Shown one piece after another: positions 1-9,442 of a stretch of DNA of 64,000 bases. Under the pieces are notes generated by a model, which saw only the letters and a program-made list of their open reading frames with translations, was not told the origin of the DNA and ran no database searches. The position numbers and the translations under genes were made by a program. Position 1 is the first letter of the stretch. Each line of letters opens with the position of its first letter. This stretch comes from Marchantia polymorpha subsp. ruderalis (Eukaryota; Streptophyta; Marchantiopsida; Marchantiales; Marchantiaceae): assembly GCA_037833965.1 (NCBI GenBank), contig AP031355.1, positions 23,647,501 through 23,711,500 on the forward strand. Direction: 5' to 3'.

Positions 1-2
1 TT

Positions 3-2459
3 CTCCTCTGGGGGTGGAATTGGACGTGTCCGGAGATGGTGCGCGAGTATCTGCAAGAGAGACACAAGCCTTCTCGCGGATTTCGCCCACACCCAGAGAG
101 ATGGGAAATTTGCAATTGGGCGCAGGTGTTGGGCAGGTGTGCCGGCGAGGAAGGGGATCTCCTCTTCGAGGCCGACAGCGTGAAAGTGTCCCAGGAGGAA
201 GAAGTCTCTTACAATGAGCTCTTCAAGGTGGCTAGACATCCCAAGAACGGTTTCCGGACTCGGGATTACAAGGATCGATTGCGGAGAAATGTCGCGACAG
301 CATTGCTGCAGATATTGCAGCCGACCAAGACCGCTTACATGCATGGTTGGCAGGTAGAGTTCGTGGAGCTAGTGTTGTCAGGAGCTCCGGTGCATTGGGC
401 ACGACTCCTGTGGAAGGTGACGCGCCAACATGCGCAAGAAGAGAGGGGAGGAACGCTCAATCATCTATCGCCTTACTTAATCGTGTTTTACCGGGCGATG
501 GGATGTTTGACGAATGCTGAGAAAACTCGGTTTCCGCAGCTGAGCCGGTCTTATCCAGGTAGATATTCGAGGGAGGCCGAAGTAGACACGGATCCGGACG
601 AGGAACCTGCCAGTACGCCTCCGGCTCCGGCTCCAGCCAGAGCAGCAGAAGAACGGCGAAGTGAGCGCATTCCGCGCAAGCGGAAGTGGGATGAGAGACC
701 TGAGGACAAGCAGCCGGAAGTACCAGCTGCGCCGACTCGTGGTCGGCCCACCCCCGAGCCTCACAGTCGACCAAAACAGAGGGCACGCAGAATGCCAACT
801 GTTACTGAGGGGACCAGGCGAACTCCGCCCCGGCGGAATCTCACCCAGGAAGAGATAATTGCTCAGGTCCTAGGGAAGACGGCAGAAACCTCTGCACAGA
901 AGGCACCACGGCCTTCGGGAGGAGATGGACGGACTGACGACCGGCCGACTGCGAGTCGGATGACTGAAGGTCGACAAGCGGAAGGAAGGCCAACTGAACG
1001 GCGCGTTGAACCGAACAGCAGGCCGGAAGCGGAAGAGAGTTTGGCTGACGAGCCAACAATCCTTAGAGGGTCGTCTTCGGCGGAAGGCACTTCTGGAAGA
1101 ACGCCCCCAACAAGCAGGCCAAGTGGAGTCAAGACGCGCAGGGTGTATCCGACTCCCAGTCGGACAACTGCTGGTCGGCCGACTGCGAGTCGGACAACAG
1201 AGAGTCAGCCGGATTCGCCGACTGCGAGACGGATGGAGCCAACAACCAGTGTGCGGACGCCTTCGGCGGACGCACCTTCAGCAAGGACACCTTCCGCGCA
1301 GATTGCGCCGGAAGGACAGGCAGCAGAAGCGGGCGGTGCAAGAGTGACAAAAGTCACTACGGCGTCGACCCCTTCACAAACCGAAGATCGAGCCGGAACA
1401 GGGGCTCAAGCAGTGGGATCTCCCACTGCCCTGGATATTTTAGCAGGCAGTGGAGCAGCAGTCGCAGCAGAAGCTGCTGCGCGCCACAGTTCCAGGGAGT
1501 CGCCAAGGGATTCGGTGGCGACTGAAATCCTCGAGACTGAGGATGAGACGAGCTCGGAAGAGCAAGAAGAGGATTCGGTGCAGAAAACGCCAACAGGGGT
1601 GCTGTGCGAACAGATAGTTCCACTCCTGCGATATCTGGATCGCAAGACATCCAAATACGCAAGTGCCTTAAAACCGCAGTCTTATGTGGAGACAATCAGG
1701 CGAAGGACGAGGAGCAAGGTGGCAAGGTGTGCCTCTAGATGCGGAGTATATGTGGATAGGAACACCGCCCTCCGACAACACCTGGCGGTCACTCAGAAGC
1801 TGTACCAAGCCTTGCAGCAGCAGAAGGAGGATGCGGCGACGAAGAGTCAGGCGGAGGCCGAACTAATACGGGCAAAGATCGAGTCGGAACTGCAGGAGGA
1901 GCGGAGACAGAACAAAGTCCTAGCAGCCGAGCTTGCGCGCCAGACGCGCGCCTTAGAGGAAAGTCAACGAGCCCGCAAGGAGGATGAGGAGTTGTTGTGC
2001 AACTTGCAAACCGAGTGCTCGGATTTGAGGGCACAACGTGCGGATTTAGAAATGCAGCTGGCAGAGGTGGAGAGCAGCTGCAGGGTACGAGGAGAGTTGG
2101 CGGCACGGGTGACTCGTTGTCTAAACGGATACACCCATTGGGAGGTGGCAGCTCAAGAGAGGGTCACACTCCGGGAGTTCGAGCTTCGGGCGGCGGCATT
2201 GACGGAGGGTGATAGTCGGAGTCGGCGGCGAGTGGCGAGAAAATTAGAAACTTTCTTGTCGGGTGCGCGCGACACTATGGCGCACTTGCAGTCGGAAGTC
2301 ACTGCAGCGCTCCGACGCCTGGGGTTACGCAGCCGGTCGGAAGACTGGCAAGGTAGAGACAGTAAGCGGAGCAGTCCGGCGCGCAGGAGGCGCAGCACCG
2401 GATCTGCTGAGTGCAGTAGAGTAGTTTGGTTTCGCGCAGATGCTGCGAGTGGTAGATAG
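3..2459 (+). CDS. U3-encoded coiled-coil protein of E1 5' LTR (5' partial)
   Basis: The frame is open from the window edge to the stop at 2457-2459. The inverted copy at 9443-11998 shows that only a few dozen N-terminal codons are missing. I do not recognise a named family. The N-terminal ~190 residues form a compact, Trp/Arg-rich block containing MVREYLQE, FRTRDYKDRLRR and GGTLNHLSPYL. A ~320-residue Pro/Thr/Ser/Arg-rich linker with repeated PTASR-type units follows. Next come an acidic stretch, the motif PLLRYLDRK, and about 200 residues of Glu/Arg/Ala-rich coiled coil ending in a basic tail. It lies upstream of the LTR TATA box, so it is a U3 ORF. It differs from the inverted copy by only three residues in the shared part. 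A structural, regulatory or env-position accessory role is possible, but no function can be assigned from sequence. Confidence 0.8.
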   Translation, partial: LLWGWNWTCPEMVREYLQERHKPSRGFRPHPERWEICNWAQVLGRCAGEEGDLLFEADSVKVSQEEEVSYNELFKVARHPKNGFRTRDYKDRLRRNVATALLQILQPTKTAYMHGWQVEFVELVLSGAPVHWARLLWKVTRQHAQEERGGTLNHLSPYLIVFYRAMGCLTNAEKTRFPQLSRSYPGRYSREAEVDTDPDEEPASTPPAPAPARAAEERRSERIPRKRKWDERPEDKQPEVPAAPTRGRPTPEPHSRPKQRARRMPTVTEGTRRTPPRRNLTQEEIIAQVLGKTAETSAQKAPRPSGGDGRTDDRPTASRMTEGRQAEGRPTERRVEPNSRPEAEESLADEPTILRGSSSAEGTSGRTPPTSRPSGVKTRRVYPTPSRTTAGRPTASRTTESQPDSPTARRMEPTTSVRTPSADAPSARTPSAQIAPEGQAAEAGGARVTKVTTASTPSQTEDRAGTGAQAVGSPTALDILAGSGAAVAAEAAARHSSRESPRDSVATEILETEDETSSEEQEEDSVQKTPTGVLCEQIVPLLRYLDRKTSKYASALKPQSYVETIRRRTRSKVARCASRCGVYVDRNTALRQHLAVTQKLYQALQQQKEDAATKSQAEAELIRAKIESELQEERRQNKVLAAELARQTRALEESQRARKEDEELLCNLQTECSDLRAQRADLEMQLAEVESSCRVRGELAARVTRCLNGYTHWEVAAQERVTLREFELRAAALTEGDSRSRRRVARKLETFLSGARDTMAHLQSEVTAALRRLGLRSRSEDWQGRDSKRSSPARRRRSTGSAECSRVVWFRADAASGR

Positions 2460-2492
2460 GATAGCGTAGTGCTAGTTAGGATCTTTTGAGAG

Positions 2493-2499
2493 TATAAAG
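2493..2499 (+). promoter_or_regulatory. TATA box of E1 5' LTR (gag-pol promoter)
   Basis: TATAAAG lies 33 nt after the U3 ORF stop. A short hairpin (AGGC-GTTTT-GCCT) follows immediately downstream. The position and the downstream hairpin are the same in the family 2 LTRs (TATAAAA at 41651, 58343 and others). This places the gag-pol start site near 2525 and makes everything upstream U3. Confidence 0.7.
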
Positions 2500-2655
2500 T
2501 AGATCGAGGCGTTTTGCCTTGGGACTCTTCCAGTTTCGGAAGTGCAGATCAGGAACTCACTTTCTTGGCGTGTTTGTGCATTTTGGTCCTGGCACCACGT
2601 AGAGAAGCTGCAGCATAGCGAAGTTACCGTATGTTGTAGTTGAAGGCCTTCGGCT

Positions 2656-2760
2656 GAATGTTCAGAGCTAGCACCCGGTTAGAGACTTGAGTAGTGCGGA
2701 TCTGCACCTGCGGGTGATTTCTGATGCTCAGAGCCGGCTGCGAGTTAGATACTTGAACAG
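2656..2760 (+). repeat. Duplicated leader module in R/U5
   Basis: Two diverged direct copies, at about 2656-2695 and 2722-2760, share the pattern ATG(T/C)TCAGAGC...GTTAGA(G/T)ACTTGA. The same pair with the same spacing is present in all family 2 LTRs (for example 28720-28830), so it predates the family split. The placement in the transcribed leader suggests an RNA-level role, but that is inference. Confidence 0.6.
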
Positions 2761-3437
2761 TTCCCCCTTACTCCTTCGAGTGACATATCCTGATTGTACT
2801 CCTACGGGAAGTTTCCCCTGAATGCCAATGTGAAGTTTCATTACTTCGTGTAAACCTTGGTTTGTAATTCAGGTTGTGTGTGTGTTACTGGATCGTGTTT
2901 TCAGTAAGTTCTCAGTCGGGTCTGCACTCCCTGCGTTTTGTGTGATAGTCGAGGGTGACGTCCACGGCGTACGTAGAGGCTTCGTTCCGAAGTGAGAAGT
3001 CCAGTCCGGGTACCCCCGCTAGTTCCTGGCGGAAGGGCAGTAAAAGCCGGAGTGGGAGGCACTTCCTGCAGAACCTCTGAGTGAACTTGCGAGACACTTT
3101 CCTCCTGAAATCCGAAGCGGAGGTCCTGACCGACCTCCGAGTTGTGCTTTTTGCCAGTTTCAGGTGTGTGTGTGTGTGTTGAGTGACCAAGCTGTACCGT
3201 GCATCCTCCGAGCATCCTCCGAGTTGAGATCCTCCTCCGAGTCGAGCCTCCGAGTCGAGCACTGCAGTATTTCTGGGAGTGACAGTCGCCTAGAATTCAA
3301 ACTCTACCAAAAGTCTGTTAAATGTGACACTTTTACTCTGTGTGTTGCCTCTGTCCCTGTGGGTTCGATCTTTTTACCACCATACTGCAGTTTTAGCCTT
3401 TGGTGGGTTATTACATAAGGAGCCGACAACTTCTTTT

Positions 3438-3455
3438 TGGCGCCGCTGCCGGGGA
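3438..3455 (+). promoter_or_regulatory. Primer-binding site, tRNA-Asp type (E1)
   Basis: TGGCGCCGCTGCCGGGGA is complementary, with one mismatch, to the 3' end of plant tRNA-Asp including CCA, as I remember that tRNA. It lies 22 nt after the LTR end. This PBS type is common among plant non-chromovirus gypsy elements (Athila/Tat lineages). Confidence 0.85.
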
Positions 3456-3498
3456 CAGTGCGTCAACACCAGAACCCTTGAGCAGCAATGCTCGGTGA

Positions 3499-6327
3499 AT
3501 GTCGACGAGCGATAGTGTGGGAAACCTGAGTGCGAGAGCCACACGGAAACTCCGTCGAGATTCAGAAAAAGCCGTGGAAACAAAACGGCGAACTAAAAAG
3601 AAGACTCCCGGTGAAGACTCTGCAGAAAGATCGCCATCACCGACTACTGGAAGACAAAGGCGTTCCAGTTCACCTACCGAGAGCATTGAGCTAACAGTTC
3701 TATTGGACATCCCTCCGACAGGAACTCTTCCTGAGTTTGGCCAACCTAGGATCAGTCCGTCGACAGGATCACCGATGGCAGAACATCAAGCCAATCTCCG
3801 CCAGGTGTTTTCCCAACCTACCACCAAACATTCGTATCCAAGATACACGGGAACGGGCGACGACGATGATGCAGATTCATACATAAAGCTCTTCGAGTCT
3901 GTCTCCATCGCCAATCGTGAGACCAGTGATGAAGACAGATTACGAATCTTTCCTAGCCTGCTACGCAGACGAGCGCGTAGCTGGTACAACCATGAGAGCA
4001 CCGACCCCACTGGCATCCGGACCTGGGCTCAGCTCAAGGAAAAGTTTCTGAAGCGGTTCCGCGAACTCGGATATGACAGTCGAGTTCTGACCCGGCTTCG
4101 AAATCTTCGACGCGAGCGGAAGGAGAATCTTCGAGACTACACTGAGAGATTCCAAGACCTCCTAGATCGAATTCCGAAGACAGGCCCGGGAGAACCGTAT
4201 TCGGTACAACAGGCAGTGGATTGGTATGTGACAGGGCTCTCAAGAGAAATGGAGACCTTCTGTAGGAGAGGCAAGACTGACACAATCCAAGATGTGATAG
4301 CTTCCGCGGAGACCTTTGAGACGTCAACCCTTGACACTCGAAGACGCGACCGACGGTCGACGAAGAAGAAGTCGCAAGGCGGACGTCGGAAGAGAAGGAA
4401 CTCGCCTTCCTCGACAGAAGAATCAAGCTCCTCCGAATCAAGTTCTTCCTCGGAAGAGGAAGAGGACTCGTCATCTTCAGAAGAAGAAAGACGGAAGAAG
4501 AAACGCAGTGCGATCAAGAAGAAGGATCGAGGTAAGGGAATCCCAGTGAAGACTCAAGGGGACATCGCAGCCAAGGTAGACAACCTGGTGAAGAATTTTG
4601 CGGACCTGAAAGTTCATGTAGTGGGAGGCCAAGACCGACGTAAATCACCTGCGAGACAACGAGCGAATCTCTGGTGTACTACGTGCGGACAGGTGGGACA
4701 TGCCAACACGGAGTGCATGTCCGCGAGGCCATCTTACCCAGTGAATGCGGTCGAATGGGCACCACAGTGGGAGAACCCCATGTATTATGCTGAGCCGCCT
4801 ATGTATTATGCTGAGCAGGTGGAGGACACCGCCTACTCGGTACAGACAGCTCCAGCTACAACTCCGAACCCACCGGTGCATATACCGCGCTTTGTTCCGA
4901 GGGAAATGGCGGGTACACTCCCACCAAGACGCATGGCACCTCCAGGCAATCCCAACCGACCTCGACCACAATTCGATGGTTGCTACAACTGCGGAGACAT
5001 GGGGCATTACGCGCCAAGTTGTCCCCACCCGAGGAGGCCAATGGGGTATGCACCATTGTGCAGCAATTGCAAGAAGTCCGGACATACAGCAGCTGAATGT
5101 GACCAGCCCCAAATCCCTAGGCCAGCCGTGCGTTTCGTATCAACACCTGGCAAGGAAGAGGTGCAGGTCAACCAGGTAGAACTGAGTCTGGACCCAGCTG
5201 AAGAAAACGAAGTATGGCCAGAGGAAGAAGTAATGTGCGGTCGGGTAGAAACCCGAAGTTCGAAAAGGAGAGGAGAAGGCCATGAGGACACTCGCCGCCT
5301 CGAGCGTAGGGAAGAGAGGAGAAAGTCTAAAGAAGTTAGAGAAGGCCCGAGGAGAAGGCCGGGTACACCTCCGGCTATGAGAAACACCCAGCCGGAGCAG
5401 AACTCAGAAAAAGCGGACAGGTATTCAGAAGAGTTCCGGACTCGAGATTACCTTCCGGACATCAAAGATGAGGTGAGTCACCTCATCAAGGAAGCACTGG
5501 GCGCCGGAATGACATCCGACGACCGGAAGGCGGTTAGGCCACCTACACCCCTTCCGACCGCGAGTACAGGAAAGCTTCCGGCCGTGACTTCCAGTACTCC
5601 CTACGACATAGTGAAAGACATGGGGAGCCAGAGGGCAAATATTTCCTTCCACCAGTTGTTGGAAGACAATAAGACGTACAGGAGGATGCTGATGCTTTCG
5701 TTGCGCCGACCACGCAAACCCCGAAAAGAGAAACTTCCGGCTGTGTACAGAGTGGAAGGAGGAGACCTGGGACCACCAGAGATCGAAGTAGAGATCGGAG
5801 GCTGTGTCATTCAGAAGGTACCAGTGGACTCCGGCTCGGGCGTGAATATCATGACCGAGGAGACAGCGAACTCCTTGGGATTCCAGACCTTCGAGCCTAC
5901 ATCCCGAGTATTGCGACTGGCCGATCAAACACGCAGAATGCCACTAGGAATGTTGAGCAATGTGAGAACCAACATTGGAGGAGTGGACTTTCAACTGTCC
6001 TACATAATACTGCAACCTCTGATGAAGAAAGGTTATGATGTGCTGCTTGGCAGACCTTGGCTATACGATGCCAAAGCAAGGTGTGACTGGAGTAGGAAGA
6101 GATTACAGTTCCGTAGCCCTGCGGACCCTCCGACTGTCATTACCGTACCGTGGACCAAGGTACCCCATGAGGGCGAAACACCTTCCACCACCTCCGGTTA
6201 CACAACCGGAGGGGAGACCAGCTCATCATGCACTTCAGAGACCGAAACGTCGGAAGACTTTGTGGGCTACGTCACTTGCTGCTCCATTGAGGAGGAAGGA
6301 GACGAGGTGTATCCGGATGAGGAATAG
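3499..6327 (+). CDS. gag-pro: Gag-protease polyprotein of E1
   Basis: This 942-aa ORF starts at the ATG downstream of the PBS. Residues ~110-280 match the plant retrotransposon gag capsid fold (motifs SYIKLFESV, ARSWYNHES, LRDYTERF). A Ser/Arg/Lys/Glu-rich segment lies at ~285-350. Three CCHC zinc knuckles (CX2CX4HX4C) sit near residues 393, 494 and 520 and should bind element RNA. A retropepsin-type aspartic protease follows, with catalytic DSGSG near residue 777 and a downstream LLGRPWL motif. Protease is therefore in the gag frame. The stop is UAG followed by CAA CUA, and the pol frame continues in phase after it. The frame is intact. Confidence 0.93.
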   Translation: MSTSDSVGNLSARATRKLRRDSEKAVETKRRTKKKTPGEDSAERSPSPTTGRQRRSSSPTESIELTVLLDIPPTGTLPEFGQPRISPSTGSPMAEHQANLRQVFSQPTTKHSYPRYTGTGDDDDADSYIKLFESVSIANRETSDEDRLRIFPSLLRRRARSWYNHESTDPTGIRTWAQLKEKFLKRFRELGYDSRVLTRLRNLRRERKENLRDYTERFQDLLDRIPKTGPGEPYSVQQAVDWYVTGLSREMETFCRRGKTDTIQDVIASAETFETSTLDTRRRDRRSTKKKSQGGRRKRRNSPSSTEESSSSESSSSSEEEEDSSSSEEERRKKKRSAIKKKDRGKGIPVKTQGDIAAKVDNLVKNFADLKVHVVGGQDRRKSPARQRANLWCTTCGQVGHANTECMSARPSYPVNAVEWAPQWENPMYYAEPPMYYAEQVEDTAYSVQTAPATTPNPPVHIPRFVPREMAGTLPPRRMAPPGNPNRPRPQFDGCYNCGDMGHYAPSCPHPRRPMGYAPLCSNCKKSGHTAAECDQPQIPRPAVRFVSTPGKEEVQVNQVELSLDPAEENEVWPEEEVMCGRVETRSSKRRGEGHEDTRRLERREERRKSKEVREGPRRRPGTPPAMRNTQPEQNSEKADRYSEEFRTRDYLPDIKDEVSHLIKEALGAGMTSDDRKAVRPPTPLPTASTGKLPAVTSSTPYDIVKDMGSQRANISFHQLLEDNKTYRRMLMLSLRRPRKPRKEKLPAVYRVEGGDLGPPEIEVEIGGCVIQKVPVDSGSGVNIMTEETANSLGFQTFEPTSRVLRLADQTRRMPLGMLSNVRTNIGGVDFQLSYIILQPLMKKGYDVLLGRPWLYDAKARCDWSRKRLQFRSPADPPTVITVPWTKVPHEGETPSTTSGYTTGGETSSSCTSETETSEDFVGYVTCCSIEEEGDEVYPDEE

Positions 6328-6333
6328 CAACTA
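6325..6333 (+). promoter_or_regulatory. Leaky stop codon, TMV-type readthrough context (E1)
   Basis: TAG CAA CTA fits the UAG-CAR-YYA readthrough context known from tobamoviruses. The next 33 codons (6328-6426) are open and in the same frame as pol. No frameshift is needed, so Gag-Pro-Pol can arise by stop suppression. E2 has the same arrangement at 42659-42667. Confidence 0.75.
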
Positions 6334-8766
6334 GCAGCCGGACTGGGCAGAAGCGAGATCAGTCACACAGAGGGGATTGTTGACCCGAGTGATTGCTGCG
6401 AACTGCAGCTCAGTCCAGGTAAAGGCTTGAAGGTGTCAAGCCAGGTACAAGGAGAAGAGTTGAACAGGGTACAGGCGTTTCTTCGCCAGTATGAGGATGT
6501 CTTCGCATGGAAGATTGAAGACATGAAAGGCATACCTGCAAGGTATGGAGAGCACAGGATCGACTTGTTGGACGAGGCAGTTCCGGTTCGCCAACGCCAA
6601 TACAGGCTCAACCCAAAATATTCATTATTGGTGAAGGACGAAATCGATAAGTACCTGAGCGCCGGAATCATCTACCCGGTACTTAGTAGCGAGTGGGTGT
6701 CGCCTATCGTGATCGTGCCCAAGAAACTGACGGGTAAGATCCGGGTGTGTCAGGACTTCCGGAAGCTGAACGCAGCAACGAGGAAGGACCATCACCCTCT
6801 TCCTTTCACGGACTCTATTTTAGACCATGTAGCAGGGCATGAATGCTACAGTTTCCTAGACGGATTTTCCGGCTACAACCAGGTGTCCATCAGGGAACAG
6901 GACAAGGACAAAACAACCTTCACGACCGACTGGGGAACCTATGCTTATCACAAGATGCCGTTCGGTCTGTGCAACGCGCCAGCGACGTTCCAGCGGATGA
7001 TGACAAACATTTTCCAAGAGCACCTGAGGAAGTTCCTAGAAATTTTCATCGACGACTTTTGTGTCTTCGGTAAGAGGTCGGAGCACCTTAACCATCTTCG
7101 GCAAACGTTCGACAGGTGTAGGGAAAGCAGCTTGTCCTTACACCCTGAGAAATGTTTTTTCTTCATGACCAGCGGAATCCTGCTGGGGCACCGAGTTTCG
7201 TCCGATGGCATTGCAGTGGATGTAGAGAAGGTGAAGATTATTCTTGAACTACAGCCGCCAACGAATCTGCGTGAGTTGAGGGCCTTCCTTGGCCATGTAG
7301 GTTATTACAGAAGGTTCATAAATATGTATGCCATCTTGGCAGCCGATCTGACGAAGCTGCTTAAAAAGGATGAACCCTATGTGTGGGGCAAGGAGCAACA
7401 GCTGGCCTTTGACACGCTCAAAGCCAAACTGACGACTGCTCCGGTTCTGAGAAGTCCGGATTGGAACAGACCTTTCCATGTCTATGTAGACACGTCGGCG
7501 TTTGCAATCGGAGTGGTTCTCAGTCAGAAGGACGACAACAAGAAAGACTACCCGATTTACTTCGCAAGTCGTCAGTTGTCAGCAGCAGAGAAGAAGTACA
7601 CGACAACTGAGAGGGAGGCGTTGGGAATGGTGTACTCCTGCAAGAAGTTCCGACATTATTTGATCTGCTATGAGTTCGTGTTTCATGTAGATCATTACGC
7701 CTTACAGCACCTGGTGAAGAAGGCGGATCTGTCCGGACGAATTGCCAGGTGGGTACTACTGCTGCAGGAATTCACCTACACTGTACAGACACGGAAAGGC
7801 GTTCACCATGAGAACGCAGACTACCTCTCCCGACTATGGACCGAACCCATAGAGGAGGAAGTAGTGGATGATTTTCCCGACGAACAACTTTTTCAGTTGT
7901 CCGCCAGCCATGAGTCCAGGTACGCGGACTTATACAGGTTTCTGCTCACACTCCAATGTCCGGAAGGACTGGATGCGGAGCAGCGCACAGTCTTCGTTCA
8001 TAAAGCGGGACCTTACCAGCTCCAACAAGGGGTCTTGTTCAAGAAAATGGCAGACGAGAGGTTGTGCAGATGTCTAGAGGAGTCTGAAGTACCGCGAGTT
8101 GTCAAAGCCATGCACACAGAAGACGCTGGTGGTCACTACGCCACCAGAAACACAGTGACCAAAATTGTGAATGCAGGATACTGGTGGCCGACGATGTTCA
8201 AAGATGTACACGACTACGTTCGCAAATGCGACAGCTGCCAGAGGACGGGAAGGCCGACTCCGACCACGAGATGGCCTCTTACACCAATAATGCCATTGGC
8301 ACCATTTGAAAAGTGGGGGATCGACTTCGTGGGACCAATACAACCCGTCACTAAAGGCACGCGCAGGCGCTACATATTGGTAGCAACAGACTATGCGACC
8401 AAGATGGTGGAGGCAGAAGCCACAAGGCACGATGACGCAGCCGCAGTAGCACGGTTCCTATTCGAATCCATCATCACACGCTACGGGTGCCCCCTAGAAA
8501 TAGTCAGTGACAGAGGGACGCACTTTCTGAATCAGGTGACAGAAAGTTTGACGCGGCACTTCCAGATTAAGCATCGGAAGACTACTCCATACAACCCCAA
8601 GGCAAATGGTCTGACAGAGAAGTCCAATGGATTACTCTGTAAGATACTCCTCAAGGTGACTGTAAACCATGCTCATGACTGGGACACCAAGCTACCGGCC
8701 GCCTTATGGGCATATAGAACGGCAGAAAAAGTCACCACCAGGCAAACACCTTACTTCCTAGTTTAT
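6328..8766 (+). pseudogene. pol: Pol of E1 (RT, RNase H, integrase), truncated in integrase
   Basis: The frame continues in phase after the leaky UAG. The reverse transcriptase has an FIDD catalytic box (near 7050) and GLCNAPATFQ. RNase H follows, with YVDTSAFAIG and an HVDHYAL motif. Integrase has an HHCC zinc module (GGHYATRN...CDSCQ) and the catalytic D, D and E (GIDFVGPI, SDRGTHF, LTEKSNG). After TPYFLVYG the sequence switches at 8766/8767 into inverted LTR. The last ~150 residues present in the E2 homologue, including the GPY/F motif, are therefore lost, and the frame runs into antisense LTR to a stop at 8883. The junction shares GG with both parents. No 3' LTR in direct orientation follows. 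Confidence 0.88.
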
Positions 8767-9402
8767 GGTCGGTCAGGACCTCCGCTTCGGATTTCAGGAG
8801 GAAAGTGTCTCGCAAGTTCACTCAGAGGTTCTGCAGGAAGTGCCTCCCACTCCGGCTTTTACTGCCCTTCCGCCAGGAACTAGCGGGGGTACCCGGACTG
8901 GACTTCTCACTTCGGAACGAAGCCTCTACGTACGCCGTGGACGTCACCCTCGACTATCACACAAAACGCAGGGAGTGCAGACCCGACTGAGAACTTACTG
9001 AAAACACGATCCAGTAACACACACACAACCTGAATTACAAACCAAGGTTTACACGAAGTAATGAAACTTCACATTGGCATTCAGGGGAAACTTCCCGTAG
9101 GAGTACAATCAGGATATGTCACTCGAAGGAGTAAGGGGGAACTGTTCAAGTATCTAACTCGCAGCCGGCTCTGAGCATCAGAAATCACCCGCAGGTGCAG
9201 ATCCGCACTACTCAAGTCTCTAACCGGGTGCTAGCTCTGAACATTCAGCCGAAGGCCTTCAACTACAACATACGGTAACTTCGCTATGCTGCAGCTTCTC
9301 TACGTGGTGCCAGGACCAAAATGCACAAACACGCCAAGAAAGTGAGTTCCTGATCTGCACTTCCGAAACTGGAAGAGTCCCAAGGCAAAACGCCTCGATC
9401 TA

Positions 9403-9409
9403 CTTTATA
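9403..9409 (-). promoter_or_regulatory. TATA box in inverted E1 LTR
   Basis: This is the mirror of 2493-2499. It would drive transcription leftwards, antisense into the truncated pol and gag, so it could make double-stranded RNA with transcripts from the left LTR. Confidence 0.6.
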
Positions 9410-9442
9410 CTCTCAAAAGATCCTAACTAGCACTACGCTATC

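Larger units (their letters stand above)
1..3415 (+). mobile_element. E1 5' LTR, left-truncated by window edge (gypsy family 1)
   Basis: This is the 3' two-thirds of a giant gypsy LTR. It ends in GGGTTATTACA at 3415, and a tRNA-Asp-type PBS follows 22 nt later. By comparison with the inverted copy at 8767-13354, about 1.45 kb of the LTR lies to the left of the window, so the full length would be near 4.87 kb. In order it holds a long U3 ORF, a TATA box (2493), a hairpin, a leader with duplicated modules, a GT microsatellite (3164-3179) and the LTR end. The 5' end and any target-site duplication on this side are not visible. Confidence 0.88.

Noticed and set aside
8767..8883. Pol extension of E1 as a novel integrase C-terminus
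   Set aside because: The last residues are translated from antisense LTR after a junction at 8766/8767. They align with the reverse complement of 3019-3135, not with any protein.
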